A stretch of DNA of 64,000 nt from Phyllobacterium zundukense (GTDB taxonomy: Bacteria; Pseudomonadota; Alphaproteobacteria; Rhizobiales; Rhizobiaceae): NCBI RefSeq assembly GCF_002764115.1, contig NZ_CP017940.1, positions 1,152,501 to 1,216,500 of the forward strand, in the 5' to 3' direction. Positions 52,667-60,847 of the stretch are shown here, piece by piece; position 1 is the stretch's first letter; every line of letters begins with the position of its first letter. The translations under genes were made by a program, and so were the position numbers. The notes below the pieces were generated by a model. That model saw nothing but the letters and a program-made list of their open reading frames with translations, searched no databases and was not told where the DNA came from.

Positions 52667-53635
52667 ATGAGCCGAGCCATTTCCGCCGAGCTTTCAGCCG
52701 AAGGCATCCAGATCGAACGGCACTGGCAGGAACTTGCCGCGCGCCGCCGCGCCTATTCCTGGCTTATTTCGATCTGCCTTCTGGTTACGGTCGCTGGCTC
52801 CCTCTGGTTCGCCAATGAATCCAATGCCGGCAAATTCTTCGACCGCCTGCCGCATTTTTTTGACTTTGCTGGCGATCTTATTCCGCGCGACGGCTGGGAA
52901 GTATGGCGGGCCATGTTCGATCTGCCATCGCCCTATTTCGACGGAAGCCTGAAATATGATTATCCAGAAGGCCGGGTCTATCTGTTTGGCGCCTTCTATT
53001 TTCCAGAATATTTCTACAAAATGCTGGAAACGCTCAATATTGCGATCCTTTCCACGCTCATTGGTTTCATTTTTGGCTTCCTTCTCTGCTTTCTCGCCGC
53101 CAAAAATCTGGTGAAAAGCAAGCTGATCCGCTTCGTCGCGCGTCGCTATATGGAAATCCTGCGCGCCTTTCCCGAGATAGTCATTGCCGGCTTCTTTGCG
53201 GCGATATTATCGCTGGGCCCAATCCCCGCCATGTTCGCCGTCGGCATTCACACGATAGGCGCCCTTGGAAAGCTGTTCTTCGAAGTGGTCGAGAATGCGG
53301 ACATGAAGGCGGATGAGGGGTTGCGGGCCGTTGGAGCCAACTGGTTCGAACGGGTCGGCTTCGGCATTGTCCCGCAGGTCATGCCGAACTTCATGTCCTA
53401 CGCGCTGCTCCGTCTGGAAATTAACGTCCGCGCCTCGACCATTATCGGTGCTGTCGGTGGCGGCGGAATTGGCGAGGAGTTGCGGCTGTCGATCGGCCGG
53501 GGCCATCAGGCTAAGACGCTCGCCATCGTGCTGTTATTGCTGGTGACGATCATCGCTGTCGATCAATTTTCCGCCTGGTTGCGCCGCCGTCTCGTCGGCA
53601 ATCAGGCCTTCGCCTTTGGTGGAAAGCAATCATGA
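52667..53635 (+). CDS. phnE1: Phosphonate ABC transporter permease 1
   Basis: Inner-membrane permease of 322 residues. A first helix (YSWLISICLLVTVAGSLWF) is followed by about 70 extracytoplasmic residues, then the core permease with the EAA-like loop (VGANWFERVGFGIVPQVMPNF) near residue 222 and GAVGGGGIGEELRLS near residue 260, as in PhnE. The ATG at 52667 follows GGAGGG; a longer frame from 52646 is rejected. It overlaps phnE2 by 4 bases, and the two would form a heterodimer. Confidence 0.93.
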   Translation: MSRAISAELSAEGIQIERHWQELAARRRAYSWLISICLLVTVAGSLWFANESNAGKFFDRLPHFFDFAGDLIPRDGWEVWRAMFDLPSPYFDGSLKYDYPEGRVYLFGAFYFPEYFYKMLETLNIAILSTLIGFIFGFLLCFLAAKNLVKSKLIRFVARRYMEILRAFPEIVIAGFFAAILSLGPIPAMFAVGIHTIGALGKLFFEVVENADMKADEGLRAVGANWFERVGFGIVPQVMPNFMSYALLRLEINVRASTIIGAVGGGGIGEELRLSIGRGHQAKTLAIVLLLLVTIIAVDQFSAWLRRRLVGNQAFAFGGKQS

Positions 53636-54963
53636 ACGCACTTTCTTCCGCTGCCATCACCGATTTAGAAACCCGGCATCCAGCGGTTTTCAACCCGCCC
53701 GTCTGGAAGCGCTTCATGCCGCTTCTGATTGCGGCGGGTATTGTTCTCTATGTCGTTTATTGCTGGTGGTTCTTTTCCATCGGAACCGTCCTGGCCAGTG
53801 GCCAGTGGCAGCGTGCCGAACTCTATGCACGCGACTGGGTATCCTATGCGATCAAGACGACAGTACGTATGTCGCCGGCGGCGACGACAGTGACCTATCC
53901 CCGATTTTCCGAACTCGGCGATAATCCAAAACCGGATTGGGTTGTTCGGAATGGCAACGATGTCACGATATTGTTCGGTGCCGGCAAATCGCTCGATATC
54001 AACGACCAGCGCGTGATCGCGACACGCAATGGCGAAAGCCTTACGGTTCTGATTGCAGCCGACGGAGCCAAGCCTCAAGGGGCGCTGCCAAAATGGGCAA
54101 CACTGAAGGAGGATCAGGTAACGGTCACTTTCGGTTTTGCCGGACAGGCGGACATTATTCCGGAGCGCGTTGTGGTGAGCCGGCGGTTTCTCGGCTGGGC
54201 GAATTTTGTTTTCGACACCGCTTCGCCTTTCTGGAACAAATCCTTTGGCGAGGTGGCGTCGATGATCATCGGCGGAGAGCGCATCAAGCCGGAAATGTCC
54301 AATGCCGCTCTCGCATTCGACAATATCTGGTACAATTCGTCCTGGCAGCACGGCGACGTCTGGACGAAACTGATGCAGACCATCGTCATGGCTTTCATGG
54401 GCACGCTGCTCGCGTCTCTGGTTTCGTTTCCGCTCGCCTTTATCGCTGCCCGCAACATCATGCCGAATTTCTTTGCCAACCAGATCACCAAGCGCTTCTT
54501 CGATTTTTTGCGATCGGTCGATATGCTGATCTGGGCGCTGTTCTTTACGCGGGCCTTTGGGCCGGGACCGCTCGCCGGCATCTCGGCGATATTCTTTACC
54601 GACACCGGTACGCTTGGAAAGGTCTATTCCGAGACACTGGAAAATATCGATGACAAGCAGCGAGAAGGGGTCAAATCGGTTGGTGCATCGCCTGTGAATG
54701 TGCAGCGATATGGCGTCGTGCCACAGGTTCTGCCGGTTTTCGCCAGCCAGGCGCTGTATTTCTGGGAGTCGAATACGCGGTCGGCGACAATCATCGGTGC
54801 GGTGGGGGCAGGTGGCATTGGTCTCAAGCTCTGGGAAGCCATGCGTACAAACACCAACTGGCATAATGTCGCCTATATGGTGGTGCTCATTCTGGCTGTG
54901 ATCTTCATCTTCGATAACATATCCAATGCGTTGCGGTCGCGACTGACCGGAAAGCAGCATTGA
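53632..54963 (+). CDS. phnE2: Phosphonate ABC transporter permease 2 with large N-terminal extracytoplasmic domain
   Basis: Permease of 443 residues, much longer than a standard PhnE of about 270. After the first helix (RFMPLLIAAGIVLYVVYCWWF, residues 23-43) comes a soluble, probably periplasmic stretch of about 190 residues with beta-rich character. The PhnE core then starts near residue 245 (KLMQTIVMAFMGTLLASLVS) and includes GASPVNVQRYGVVPQVLP and GAVGAGGIGLKLWEAM. Its start overlaps the phnE1 stop. The extra domain may contact PhnD or the other permease, but nothing in it is recognised. Confidence 0.92.
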   Translation: MNALSSAAITDLETRHPAVFNPPVWKRFMPLLIAAGIVLYVVYCWWFFSIGTVLASGQWQRAELYARDWVSYAIKTTVRMSPAATTVTYPRFSELGDNPKPDWVVRNGNDVTILFGAGKSLDINDQRVIATRNGESLTVLIAADGAKPQGALPKWATLKEDQVTVTFGFAGQADIIPERVVVSRRFLGWANFVFDTASPFWNKSFGEVASMIIGGERIKPEMSNAALAFDNIWYNSSWQHGDVWTKLMQTIVMAFMGTLLASLVSFPLAFIAARNIMPNFFANQITKRFFDFLRSVDMLIWALFFTRAFGPGPLAGISAIFFTDTGTLGKVYSETLENIDDKQREGVKSVGASPVNVQRYGVVPQVLPVFASQALYFWESNTRSATIIGAVGAGGIGLKLWEAMRTNTNWHNVAYMVVLILAVIFIFDNISNALRSRLTGKQH

Positions 54964-55030
54964 GATATGGTTGTGTTCAAAGGCTTGTCATAATCGGAGC
55001 GTAACGCGAGAGTGTTCCGGAGGAATCAAA

Positions 55031-55738
55031 ATGCGCTATGCCATCTATTTCACGCCGCCTTCAAGTGATCCGCTGCTCAAAGTAGCGGCGAACTGGCTCG
55101 GCCGGAATGCCTTTACTGGTCAACCGGTAAAGGCACCGCAGATCCGCGATCTTGCGCACGAAGATTTCGCGCAGTTGACGGGATCGCCGCGCCGCTATGG
55201 ATTTCATGCGACGCTGAAAGCGCCATTTCACCTTGCTGATGGCATCGAGGAACGCGAACTCCTGTCGGCGCTGATGCATTTTGCCTCTTCGATTGACCCG
55301 GTTGAAATTCCGAAATTGCAGATTGCCTGCCTCGACGGTTTTTTTGCGCTCGTACCGGCAGAGCCGCTCAATCGTCTCAATCAACTGGCAAACGATGTGG
55401 TTGTTGCATTCGACCGCTTTCGCGCGCCGCCAAGCGAGCAGGAAATCAAACGTCGCAATCCCGATGGAATGAGTGCTGCACAGCGCCGAAATCTCGAACA
55501 GTGGGGCTACCCCTATGTTTTCGAGGATTTTCGCTTTCACATGACACTCACGGGTCCGGTGCCTGAACGGGATCGGCCGAAAATTGAACATATCCTGAGC
55601 GAATTCCTTGAGCCGGTTCTCGAAGAACCGGTCGAAATTAACAATCTCGCTCTGTTCACTGAAGCTGAGCCCAGGTTTCCTTTTGAAATACACTCGCTGC
55701 ACCCGCTCGCAGGAACCAACCGAAGAAAGACTGCATAA
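55031..55738 (+). CDS. DUF1045 phosphonate-operon protein of the 2H phosphoesterase type
   Basis: A 235-residue cytoplasmic protein of the DUF1045 family, which occurs almost only in phn operons. Two HxT motifs, RYGFHATLKAPF near residue 52 and DFRFHMTLTGPV near residue 176, are placed as in 2H phosphoesterases such as cyclic phosphodiesterases and RNA ligase-like proteins. The C-P lyase route yields a 1,2-cyclic phosphate that PhnP opens in E. coli; no phnP is seen here, so this protein is a good candidate for that step. The ATG at 55031 follows GGAGGA. It ends directly before phnM. Confidence 0.85.
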   Translation: MRYAIYFTPPSSDPLLKVAANWLGRNAFTGQPVKAPQIRDLAHEDFAQLTGSPRRYGFHATLKAPFHLADGIEERELLSALMHFASSIDPVEIPKLQIACLDGFFALVPAEPLNRLNQLANDVVVAFDRFRAPPSEQEIKRRNPDGMSAAQRRNLEQWGYPYVFEDFRFHMTLTGPVPERDRPKIEHILSEFLEPVLEEPVEINNLALFTEAEPRFPFEIHSLHPLAGTNRRKTA

Positions 55739-56878
55739 ATGTCCGCCGAACTGACCTTGAACAATGCGAAAATCGTTCTCGAAAATGAAGTGATCTCGGG
55801 ATCGGTTATGATCCGTGACGGCAAAATTGCTGACATTTCAGAAGGCTCCGTTGCAGGCGGCGAGGATTTTGAGGGCGATTTTCTCATTCCCGGTCTGATC
55901 GAACTGCATACCGATCACCTCGAAGGTCATTATTTGCCGCGCCCGCGGGTTCGATGGAACCCGATTGCCGCCGTGCTTGCACATGATGGGCAGATCGCGA
56001 CGTCGGGCATCACGACCGTACTCGATGCCTTGCGGGTAGGTTTGGACGAGGATGCGGACATTACAGCGACAGAAACCCGCAAACTGGCCGACGCGATCGA
56101 AAACAGCGTCAAAGAGGGCCGTTTGCGTGCCGATCACTATTTCCACTTGCGGTGCGAAGTTTCAGTGCCGGATTGCCTGGAAGGTTTCGCCCATTTTGAT
56201 AATGACAGCCGCGTCCGGCTGGCATCATTGATGGACCACGCGCCAGGTCAGCGCCAGTTCGTCAATCTGGAAACTTATACCTATTACTATCAGCGCAAGT
56301 TGAAACTCTCTGATCAGGAGTTCAATGCATTTTGTGAAAAACGCATAGCGGAATCGGCCCGGAATTCCGCTCCGCAACGCAAGGCGATTTCGGATTTGTG
56401 CCGCGAACGCGGAATCGTGCTGGCGAGCCATGATGACGCCACCCTTGCGCATGTCGATGAAGCGGTCGAGCAAGGCATTCATGTGGCTGAATTTCCAACA
56501 ACGCTGGAAGCTGCCGCTGCCTCAAAACAAGCAGGACTGTCGGTGCTGATGGGCGCGCCGAATGTGGTGCGTGGCGGCTCGCACTCCGGAAATGTCTCGG
56601 CACGCGAGCTGGCCGAACATGGTTATCTCGATATTCTATCGTCTGACTACATTCCGTTCAGTCTGATCCAGTCGACGTTCTTCCTGAGCGAGGCTGTCGA
56701 TGGCATTACCTTGCCGGATGCGGTGCGTCTGGTGACAAAGAATCCTGCACAGGCCGTCGGCTTCGACGATCGCGGCGTCATCGAGGTCGGCAAGCGCGCT
56801 GATCTCGTGCGAGTGCGTGTCGATGAACATATTCCGGTGGTGCGTACCGTCTGGCGGGAAGGCCGCCGGGTCGTATGA
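55739..56878 (+). CDS. phnM: Alpha-D-ribose 1-methylphosphonate 5-triphosphate diphosphatase
   Basis: Amidohydrolase-fold enzyme that removes pyrophosphate from the ribosyl phosphonate triphosphate before C-P cleavage. The 379 residues show the metal-binding FLIPGLIELHTDHLEGHY near residue 47, ITTVLDALRVG near residue 90, HDDATLAHVDEA near residue 232, and SSDYIPFSLIQS near residue 300. It starts on the base after the preceding stop codon and overlaps phnN by 4 bases. Confidence 0.95.
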   Translation: MSAELTLNNAKIVLENEVISGSVMIRDGKIADISEGSVAGGEDFEGDFLIPGLIELHTDHLEGHYLPRPRVRWNPIAAVLAHDGQIATSGITTVLDALRVGLDEDADITATETRKLADAIENSVKEGRLRADHYFHLRCEVSVPDCLEGFAHFDNDSRVRLASLMDHAPGQRQFVNLETYTYYYQRKLKLSDQEFNAFCEKRIAESARNSAPQRKAISDLCRERGIVLASHDDATLAHVDEAVEQGIHVAEFPTTLEAAAASKQAGLSVLMGAPNVVRGGSHSGNVSARELAEHGYLDILSSDYIPFSLIQSTFFLSEAVDGITLPDAVRLVTKNPAQAVGFDDRGVIEVGKRADLVRVRVDEHIPVVRTVWREGRRVV

Positions 56879-57504
56879 TGGCGGCTGCTATGATTGAACG
56901 CGCGCTCAATCCCGCGACTGCGCCGCTGCGTAACGGCGCTTTCATTGCCGTTGTTGGGCCGAGCGGTGCAGGCAAGGATACGATCATCGATTTCGCTCGG
57001 ACTGCGCTTGCAGACCAGCCCGGATATCATTTCGTGCGCCGTGTGGTGACACGCCCGTCATCCGCCGATGCGGAAGATCATGACACGTTGAGTGAAGAAC
57101 AGTTTCTGGCAGCAAAGCGGGCAGGGGCGTTTTGCCATTTCTGGAAGGCTCATGGTTTGCACTACGGGCTGCCAAAATCTGTCGATGATGAAATTGAACG
57201 CGGCGCCGTGACGATTGCCAATGTCTCGCGCGGCATCCTGCCCGCGCTTCGTGAGTCTTATGCCAATTTTCTGGTTGTACATATCACCGCTTCGCATGAG
57301 GTTCTGGCGGAACGATTGGCCTCACGTGGACGCGAGGATGCCGAGGAAATCCGGCGTCGTCTAATGCGGGCTGCACCCAATCCATGCGATCCGGCCGATG
57401 CGGTCATGATCGATAATTCCGGATCCGTCAGTGACGCAGGCAATGAACTCGTCGCAGTATTGAAAAAGTCTGCAGCATTTGTAGCTGTTTCGGAACAGAT
57501 ATAA
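56875..57504 (+). CDS. phnN: Ribose 1,5-bisphosphate phosphokinase
   Basis: ATP-dependent conversion of ribose 1,5-bisphosphate to PRPP, the salvage step of the C-P lyase route. The 209-residue guanylate-kinase-like protein has the P-loop VGPSGAGKDTIIDFAR near residue 30, RRVVTRPSSADAEDHDTL near residue 58, and FWKAHGLHYGLP near residue 90. Three ATGs lie within the first six codons; the first overlaps the phnM stop. It is last in the second phn unit. Confidence 0.93.
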   Translation: MMAAAMIERALNPATAPLRNGAFIAVVGPSGAGKDTIIDFARTALADQPGYHFVRRVVTRPSSADAEDHDTLSEEQFLAAKRAGAFCHFWKAHGLHYGLPKSVDDEIERGAVTIANVSRGILPALRESYANFLVVHITASHEVLAERLASRGREDAEEIRRRLMRAAPNPCDPADAVMIDNSGSVSDAGNELVAVLKKSAAFVAVSEQI

Positions 57505-57551
57505 GTCTTGTTCGAAACCGCCTTTGGCCAATTCTCAACGGAAATCAGAAC

Positions 57552-57582
57552 AAAAAAATCCGGAGGCAGTGCCTCCGGATTT
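57552..57582. terminator. Strong bidirectional intrinsic terminator between phnN and the porin gene
   Basis: AAATCCGGAGGC (57556-57567) and GCCTCCGGATTT (57571-57582) are perfect inverted repeats around AGT, with a run of A before and TTTG after. It serves the rightward phn unit and the leftward porin gene. Confidence 0.9.
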
Positions 57583-57600
57583 GTCTTGAGCGTTTGACGT

Positions 57601-58644
57601 TTAGAAATCGCGCTGGAAGCGGATGATGCCACCCACGGCATCGTCGTTGCCGCGATCGCCATCAAGCTTGGTGTAGTTGACTTCCGGCGTTACTGTGAAG
57701 CCGGGGACAAGCACGTAAGCCACGTTCAGAGCTGCAGCGATTGTGCCTTCGGATTCATAAGCGAGCTGGGCGTTTACGGTTGCCTTGTCGGTAACCTTGG
57801 CGGCCAAGCCGCCCCATGCGGCCCAATCACCATGCCATGGCGCGAGGAAGTTACGGTTCGTGCGTGTGTCGTCATAGTTGGACTGATAGCCGCCCATAAC
57901 CCAAGCTGTCACGGCGTCGGTGACTTTCACATCCAGGCGAGCCTTGCCGGCAAATTCCTCAACATTGGAGTCATAGCCGCCGATGGCTGAAATGGTGCCC
58001 CAACCCTGTTCATACTTCACGCCGGCAAGGACATGCGGCATGTAGTCCTCGATGACGTAATCGGCATAACCGTCGTTGATGGAGCCTTGTTCAGCGGCGA
58101 TGATTGCGGAGAAACCATTCCCACCGGAGAAGGTATAGCTGATCTGGTTCGTTTCCCAGCTGTTGTAGTTGATCACATCGTCGTTGATGATATCGCCAGC
58201 ATAACCGTTCCAGGAGCCGAAGATTTCATCGGCAATACCGACGCGGAAGCCGCCGAGCTCGATGTACGCCTGGGGAATACTAGCGCCTTCGTTTATACCA
58301 TCTTCGAAGTCGAAGCGGGTCTGAATATACGAGCGCAACGTGCCAAGTTCGGTTTCCGAACGGGCATCGAAGCGGACCTCTGCACGAGTGTGCTTTACCC
58401 ATGTGCCGAGCTCGCCGCCGTTATAGACGTCATCACCGCCCTGTGCGTCGTAACGGACATAGCCGCTGACCTTGAGGCAGGTTTCTGTACCGGGGATATA
58501 GAAGAAGCCGGCGCCATAGGCGTCGCACACACGGACATATTCAACGGGCTCTGGTTCAGCCACTACAACCGCATCCGCGGCACGTGCACCGGAAACTGCA
58601 ATCAAGGCTGCAGCGGAACCCAGGAGAAGGCTCTTGATTTTCAT
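57601..58644 (-). CDS. Outer-membrane porin, Omp2b/Omp2a type
   Basis: Beta-barrel porin of 347 residues of the Hyphomicrobiales Omp2 family. A signal peptide (KIKSLLLGSAAALIAVSGARAA) is followed by the family opening EYVRVCDAYGAGFFYIPGTE and CLKVSGYVRYD; the two cysteines (about residues 39 and 53) are conserved in Omp2 porins. It ends with the barrel-closing phenylalanine (IIRFQRDF). The ATG at 58644 is chosen because the signal peptide starts there; a frame open to 58686 is rejected. It is read alone, with a long upstream region. Confidence 0.93.
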   Translation of the reverse strand: MKIKSLLLGSAAALIAVSGARAADAVVVAEPEPVEYVRVCDAYGAGFFYIPGTETCLKVSGYVRYDAQGGDDVYNGGELGTWVKHTRAEVRFDARSETELGTLRSYIQTRFDFEDGINEGASIPQAYIELGGFRVGIADEIFGSWNGYAGDIINDDVINYNSWETNQISYTFSGGNGFSAIIAAEQGSINDGYADYVIEDYMPHVLAGVKYEQGWGTISAIGGYDSNVEEFAGKARLDVKVTDAVTAWVMGGYQSNYDDTRTNRNFLAPWHGDWAAWGGLAAKVTDKATVNAQLAYESEGTIAAALNVAYVLVPGFTVTPEVNYTKLDGDRGNDDAVGGIIRFQRDF

Positions 58645-59417
58645 TTTTTCAGATCTCCGATCGAGAAAGTTTGTCAATAAGCTCATGTCCCCGCGAGATG
58701 CTTATTCCTGTTCTCCGGTCGGTGCAAAACCGATCTGTCATCGAACCACGGGTTCGGAAATCGGTGTTGCGGTTTTATCACGCGGTCAATAAACGGAGCT
58801 ATTTGGGCTTCGTTTGGTAAACGGGGCTGACCGCGCTCACGATGGACAATTTTACCTATGCGCTCGATTACGATTTGAGCAGTTTAGTCGATAGTGCCTG
58901 TTTTTGATTTTCCCGCTATAAGGGGAAATGCCAGGAACGGCCCGAACCGCGGTCAGCGAGACAGTCCGGAATTGCCAGCAAGTGATTGAAACGACAAAAA
59001 AATATAGCGACTACAAGCGCAATCGCTTTGCTGTAGCGCCGATGATCGATTGGAATGATGTTCGAAATTTGATAATATAATCATATACTTGGTTGCAGGT
59101 ATATTTGAATGTCGTACTATTGTCGTACCCGCAGGCTAAGGCCCCTGTCGATCCTGGTATCAGAATTTGGCAGAAACTGCCTGAGGCATCACTCGACAAA
59201 CGGACCACCACCCGCAACTTTTGCAGCAATAGCAGCCAATAGCAGACACCGAGGTTGGCTTGTGTCTCTCCCTAAGCTAACCCTTTAGCGGAGGCTCCCC
59301 CGCACCCATTGTTTTTGAGACACGCCGAGATCTTAAGCGTATGGTGTTGAAACTGCATGTCAGGGGATTTGAATGCACATTGCTGCAATCCTGGACTTGA
59401 CCGCCAGAGGGAGCGTC
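58645..59417. other. Porin upstream region and AT-rich intergenic stretch without genes
   Basis: About 770 bases with no convincing coding frame. The left part should be the porin promoter and leader, with a nested hairpin at 58729-58765. The middle (58990-59110) is AT-rich compared with its surroundings. Near 59225-59247 CAATAGCAG occurs twice in tandem, resembling part of the intergenic repeat seen at 62.7 kb. Nothing else is recognised. Confidence 0.5.
58729..58765. promoter_or_regulatory. Nested hairpin in the porin leader region
   Basis: ACCGAT (58729-58734) pairs with ATCGGT (58760-58765), and inside it CGAACC (58742-58747) pairs with GGTTCG (58751-58756). An outer AAAACCG/CGGTTTT pairing is also possible. 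It lies 85-121 bases upstream of the porin start codon, so it could be in the mRNA leader or be a terminator for a right-reading RNA. Confidence 0.4.
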
Positions 59418-59603
59418 ATGCTTGCACTGAGCTTGGCTGTTTGGTGTGCCTCTATCGCGGTTTCACAAGCGCAGCCGACTTCCACACCATCACCACTGCC
59501 GGCCAATGTTGAGGAACTGATCAAACTCCTGGACGATCCGGAAATCAAAGCCTGGATCACCACAAGGGTACGCCGCCATCCGCTGCAGAGGTTACTGGGT
59601 TAA
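59418..59603 (+). pseudogene. Truncated exported protein, probable N-terminal remnant of a mechanosensitive-channel (MscS-type) gene
   Basis: From the ATG at 59418 (GAGGGAG upstream) 61 residues are encoded: a signal peptide (LALSLAVWCASIAVSQA), a proline/serine/threonine linker, then ANVEELIKLLDDPEIKAWI, which resembles the start of some periplasmic-domain MscS channel proteins. The frame then runs into unrelated sequence (RRHPLQRLLG) and stops. The remaining several hundred codons are missing, so it is best read as a gene broken by recombination; a short real exported peptide cannot be excluded. Confidence 0.45.
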
Positions 59604-59772
59604 CGTGAATTCGTGATTGCCCCGTCGCCAGCACAAGGCTCTGATTGCTGATGCGGCGGTGCGCAGCGTAATCGGAATTTGTATCCAGACGCTTTGTCGA
59701 GTGCACTGGCATTGCCAACAAGGGACGCACCATCCGAGGGATGTGCAATAACAAAAAGGAAGGCATGCTTCT

Positions 59773-60585
59773 ATGATCACAACCGCTCATAATACCATGG
59801 ATTTCACTGCGACAGCGCTCTCATCAGCGGTGCTGGCTCTAATCATTGCGTCCGGAACGGCCACGGGAGCATCGGCCGGCGAGGCCGAAGCCAAAACTAT
59901 CCTCAAGGCGATGTCCGACTATCTGGCGGCGCAAAAGGCGATCTCCTTCAACTACGACACCAATCTCGAAGTCGTGACCAAGGACCACCAGAAACTGCTA
60001 CTGGCAAGTTCGGGCACGATGGAAGTGGGTAGGCCAGACAAAATTCGTGCAACGCGCGCCGGTGGATTTGCCAATGTCGAGATGACATTCGACGGAAAGA
60101 CTCTGACGCTGCTCGGCAAGGATGCCAATCTCTACGCCCAGTTCGAAGTGCCGGGCACGATCGACCATTTGATCGACGAGTTGCGTTACACTTACAACAG
60201 GCCTGTGCCGGGTGCTGATCTCCTCCTGCCGGATGTCTACGGTGAATTGATGCACGATGTTGTCGACGTAAAGGACCTTGGCAGCGGTGTGATTGGAGGC
60301 ATTGAATGCGATCATCTAGCATTCCGGGCGAAGGAAGTTGACTGGCAGATTTGGATTGCCCAAGGCGAGCAACCCTATCCTTGCAGGTATGTCATCACCG
60401 ATCCTAAAGCCGATCAAGGTCCGCAATACAGCATTCAAATCAGCGATTGGAAGACCGGGGCAGACGTCGTTGCGGACAATTTTTCGTTCAAGAACTCAAC
60501 AGATGCCAAGAAGGTCGACGATCCGAAAAAACTTGTAAACATCGATGAACTTCCGGACCATTTTGCTGTGGGAGGCACCAAATGA
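59773..60585 (+). CDS. DUF2092 family exported protein
   Basis: A 270-residue protein with a signal peptide (TALSSAVLALIIASGTATGASA, cleaved near residue 36). It has the LolA/LppX-like half-barrel sequence of DUF2092: LKAMSDYLAAQKAISFNYDTNLEVV near residue 48, MEVGRPDKIRATRAGGFANVEMTFDGKTLTL near residue 83, and a late GGIECDHLAFRAKEVDWQIWIAQGEQPYPCRYVIT. The domain may carry a lipid or another hydrophobic ligand, but no function is proven. AAGGAAGG precedes the start. It overlaps a small exported-protein gene by 4 bases. Confidence 0.82.
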   Translation: MITTAHNTMDFTATALSSAVLALIIASGTATGASAGEAEAKTILKAMSDYLAAQKAISFNYDTNLEVVTKDHQKLLLASSGTMEVGRPDKIRATRAGGFANVEMTFDGKTLTLLGKDANLYAQFEVPGTIDHLIDELRYTYNRPVPGADLLLPDVYGELMHDVVDVKDLGSGVIGGIECDHLAFRAKEVDWQIWIAQGEQPYPCRYVITDPKADQGPQYSIQISDWKTGADVVADNFSFKNSTDAKKVDDPKKLVNIDELPDHFAVGGTK

Positions 60586-60803
60586 GCGTTTCAAGTAAAC
60601 TCAAGATTGCCCTGGTGACGGGGGTCGTCTCATCATTCTTGCTGGAAGTGGGAATGGAGCTGCCGATTCCAGGGTTTAGTTTTGTCACGTCGGCAGAGGC
60701 CCGGGTTGGGCGTCCGCTCACGCCGGTCAGTGTCGCTGGCGTTGCACGGCGTAGTGCGAGGCGCACCGTTCGGCGCTGCGTGGCTGGTGTATATGTTTGT
60801 TAG
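60582..60803 (+). CDS. Small exported protein coupled to the DUF2092 gene
   Basis: Seventy-three residues: an N-terminal hydrophobic segment (KIALVTGVVSSFLLEVG) that may be a signal, an AEARVGRPLTPVSVAGVA stretch, an arginine-rich RRSARRTVRR, and a closing CVAGVYVC with two cysteines. Its ATG overlaps the DUF2092 stop (ATGA). I have a sense of similar arginine-rich small proteins next to DUF2092 genes, but no function is known. Confidence 0.65.
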   Translation: MSVSSKLKIALVTGVVSSFLLEVGMELPIPGFSFVTSAEARVGRPLTPVSVAGVARRSARRTVRRCVAGVYVC

Positions 60804-60847
60804 CCTATGGGACTAAATTACCGTGTAGAGGCAATAGCTGAACTGTC

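Noticed and set aside
53665..54960. 431-residue open frame on the - strand
   Set aside because: Fully antisense to phnE2. No domain, no ribosome site, and composition typical of a reverse shadow frame.
59557..59790. Reverse frame beside the gene remnant as a transposase fragment
   Set aside because: The translation has no DDE or HTH motif and no terminal inverted repeats were found, so an insertion sequence could not be supported.
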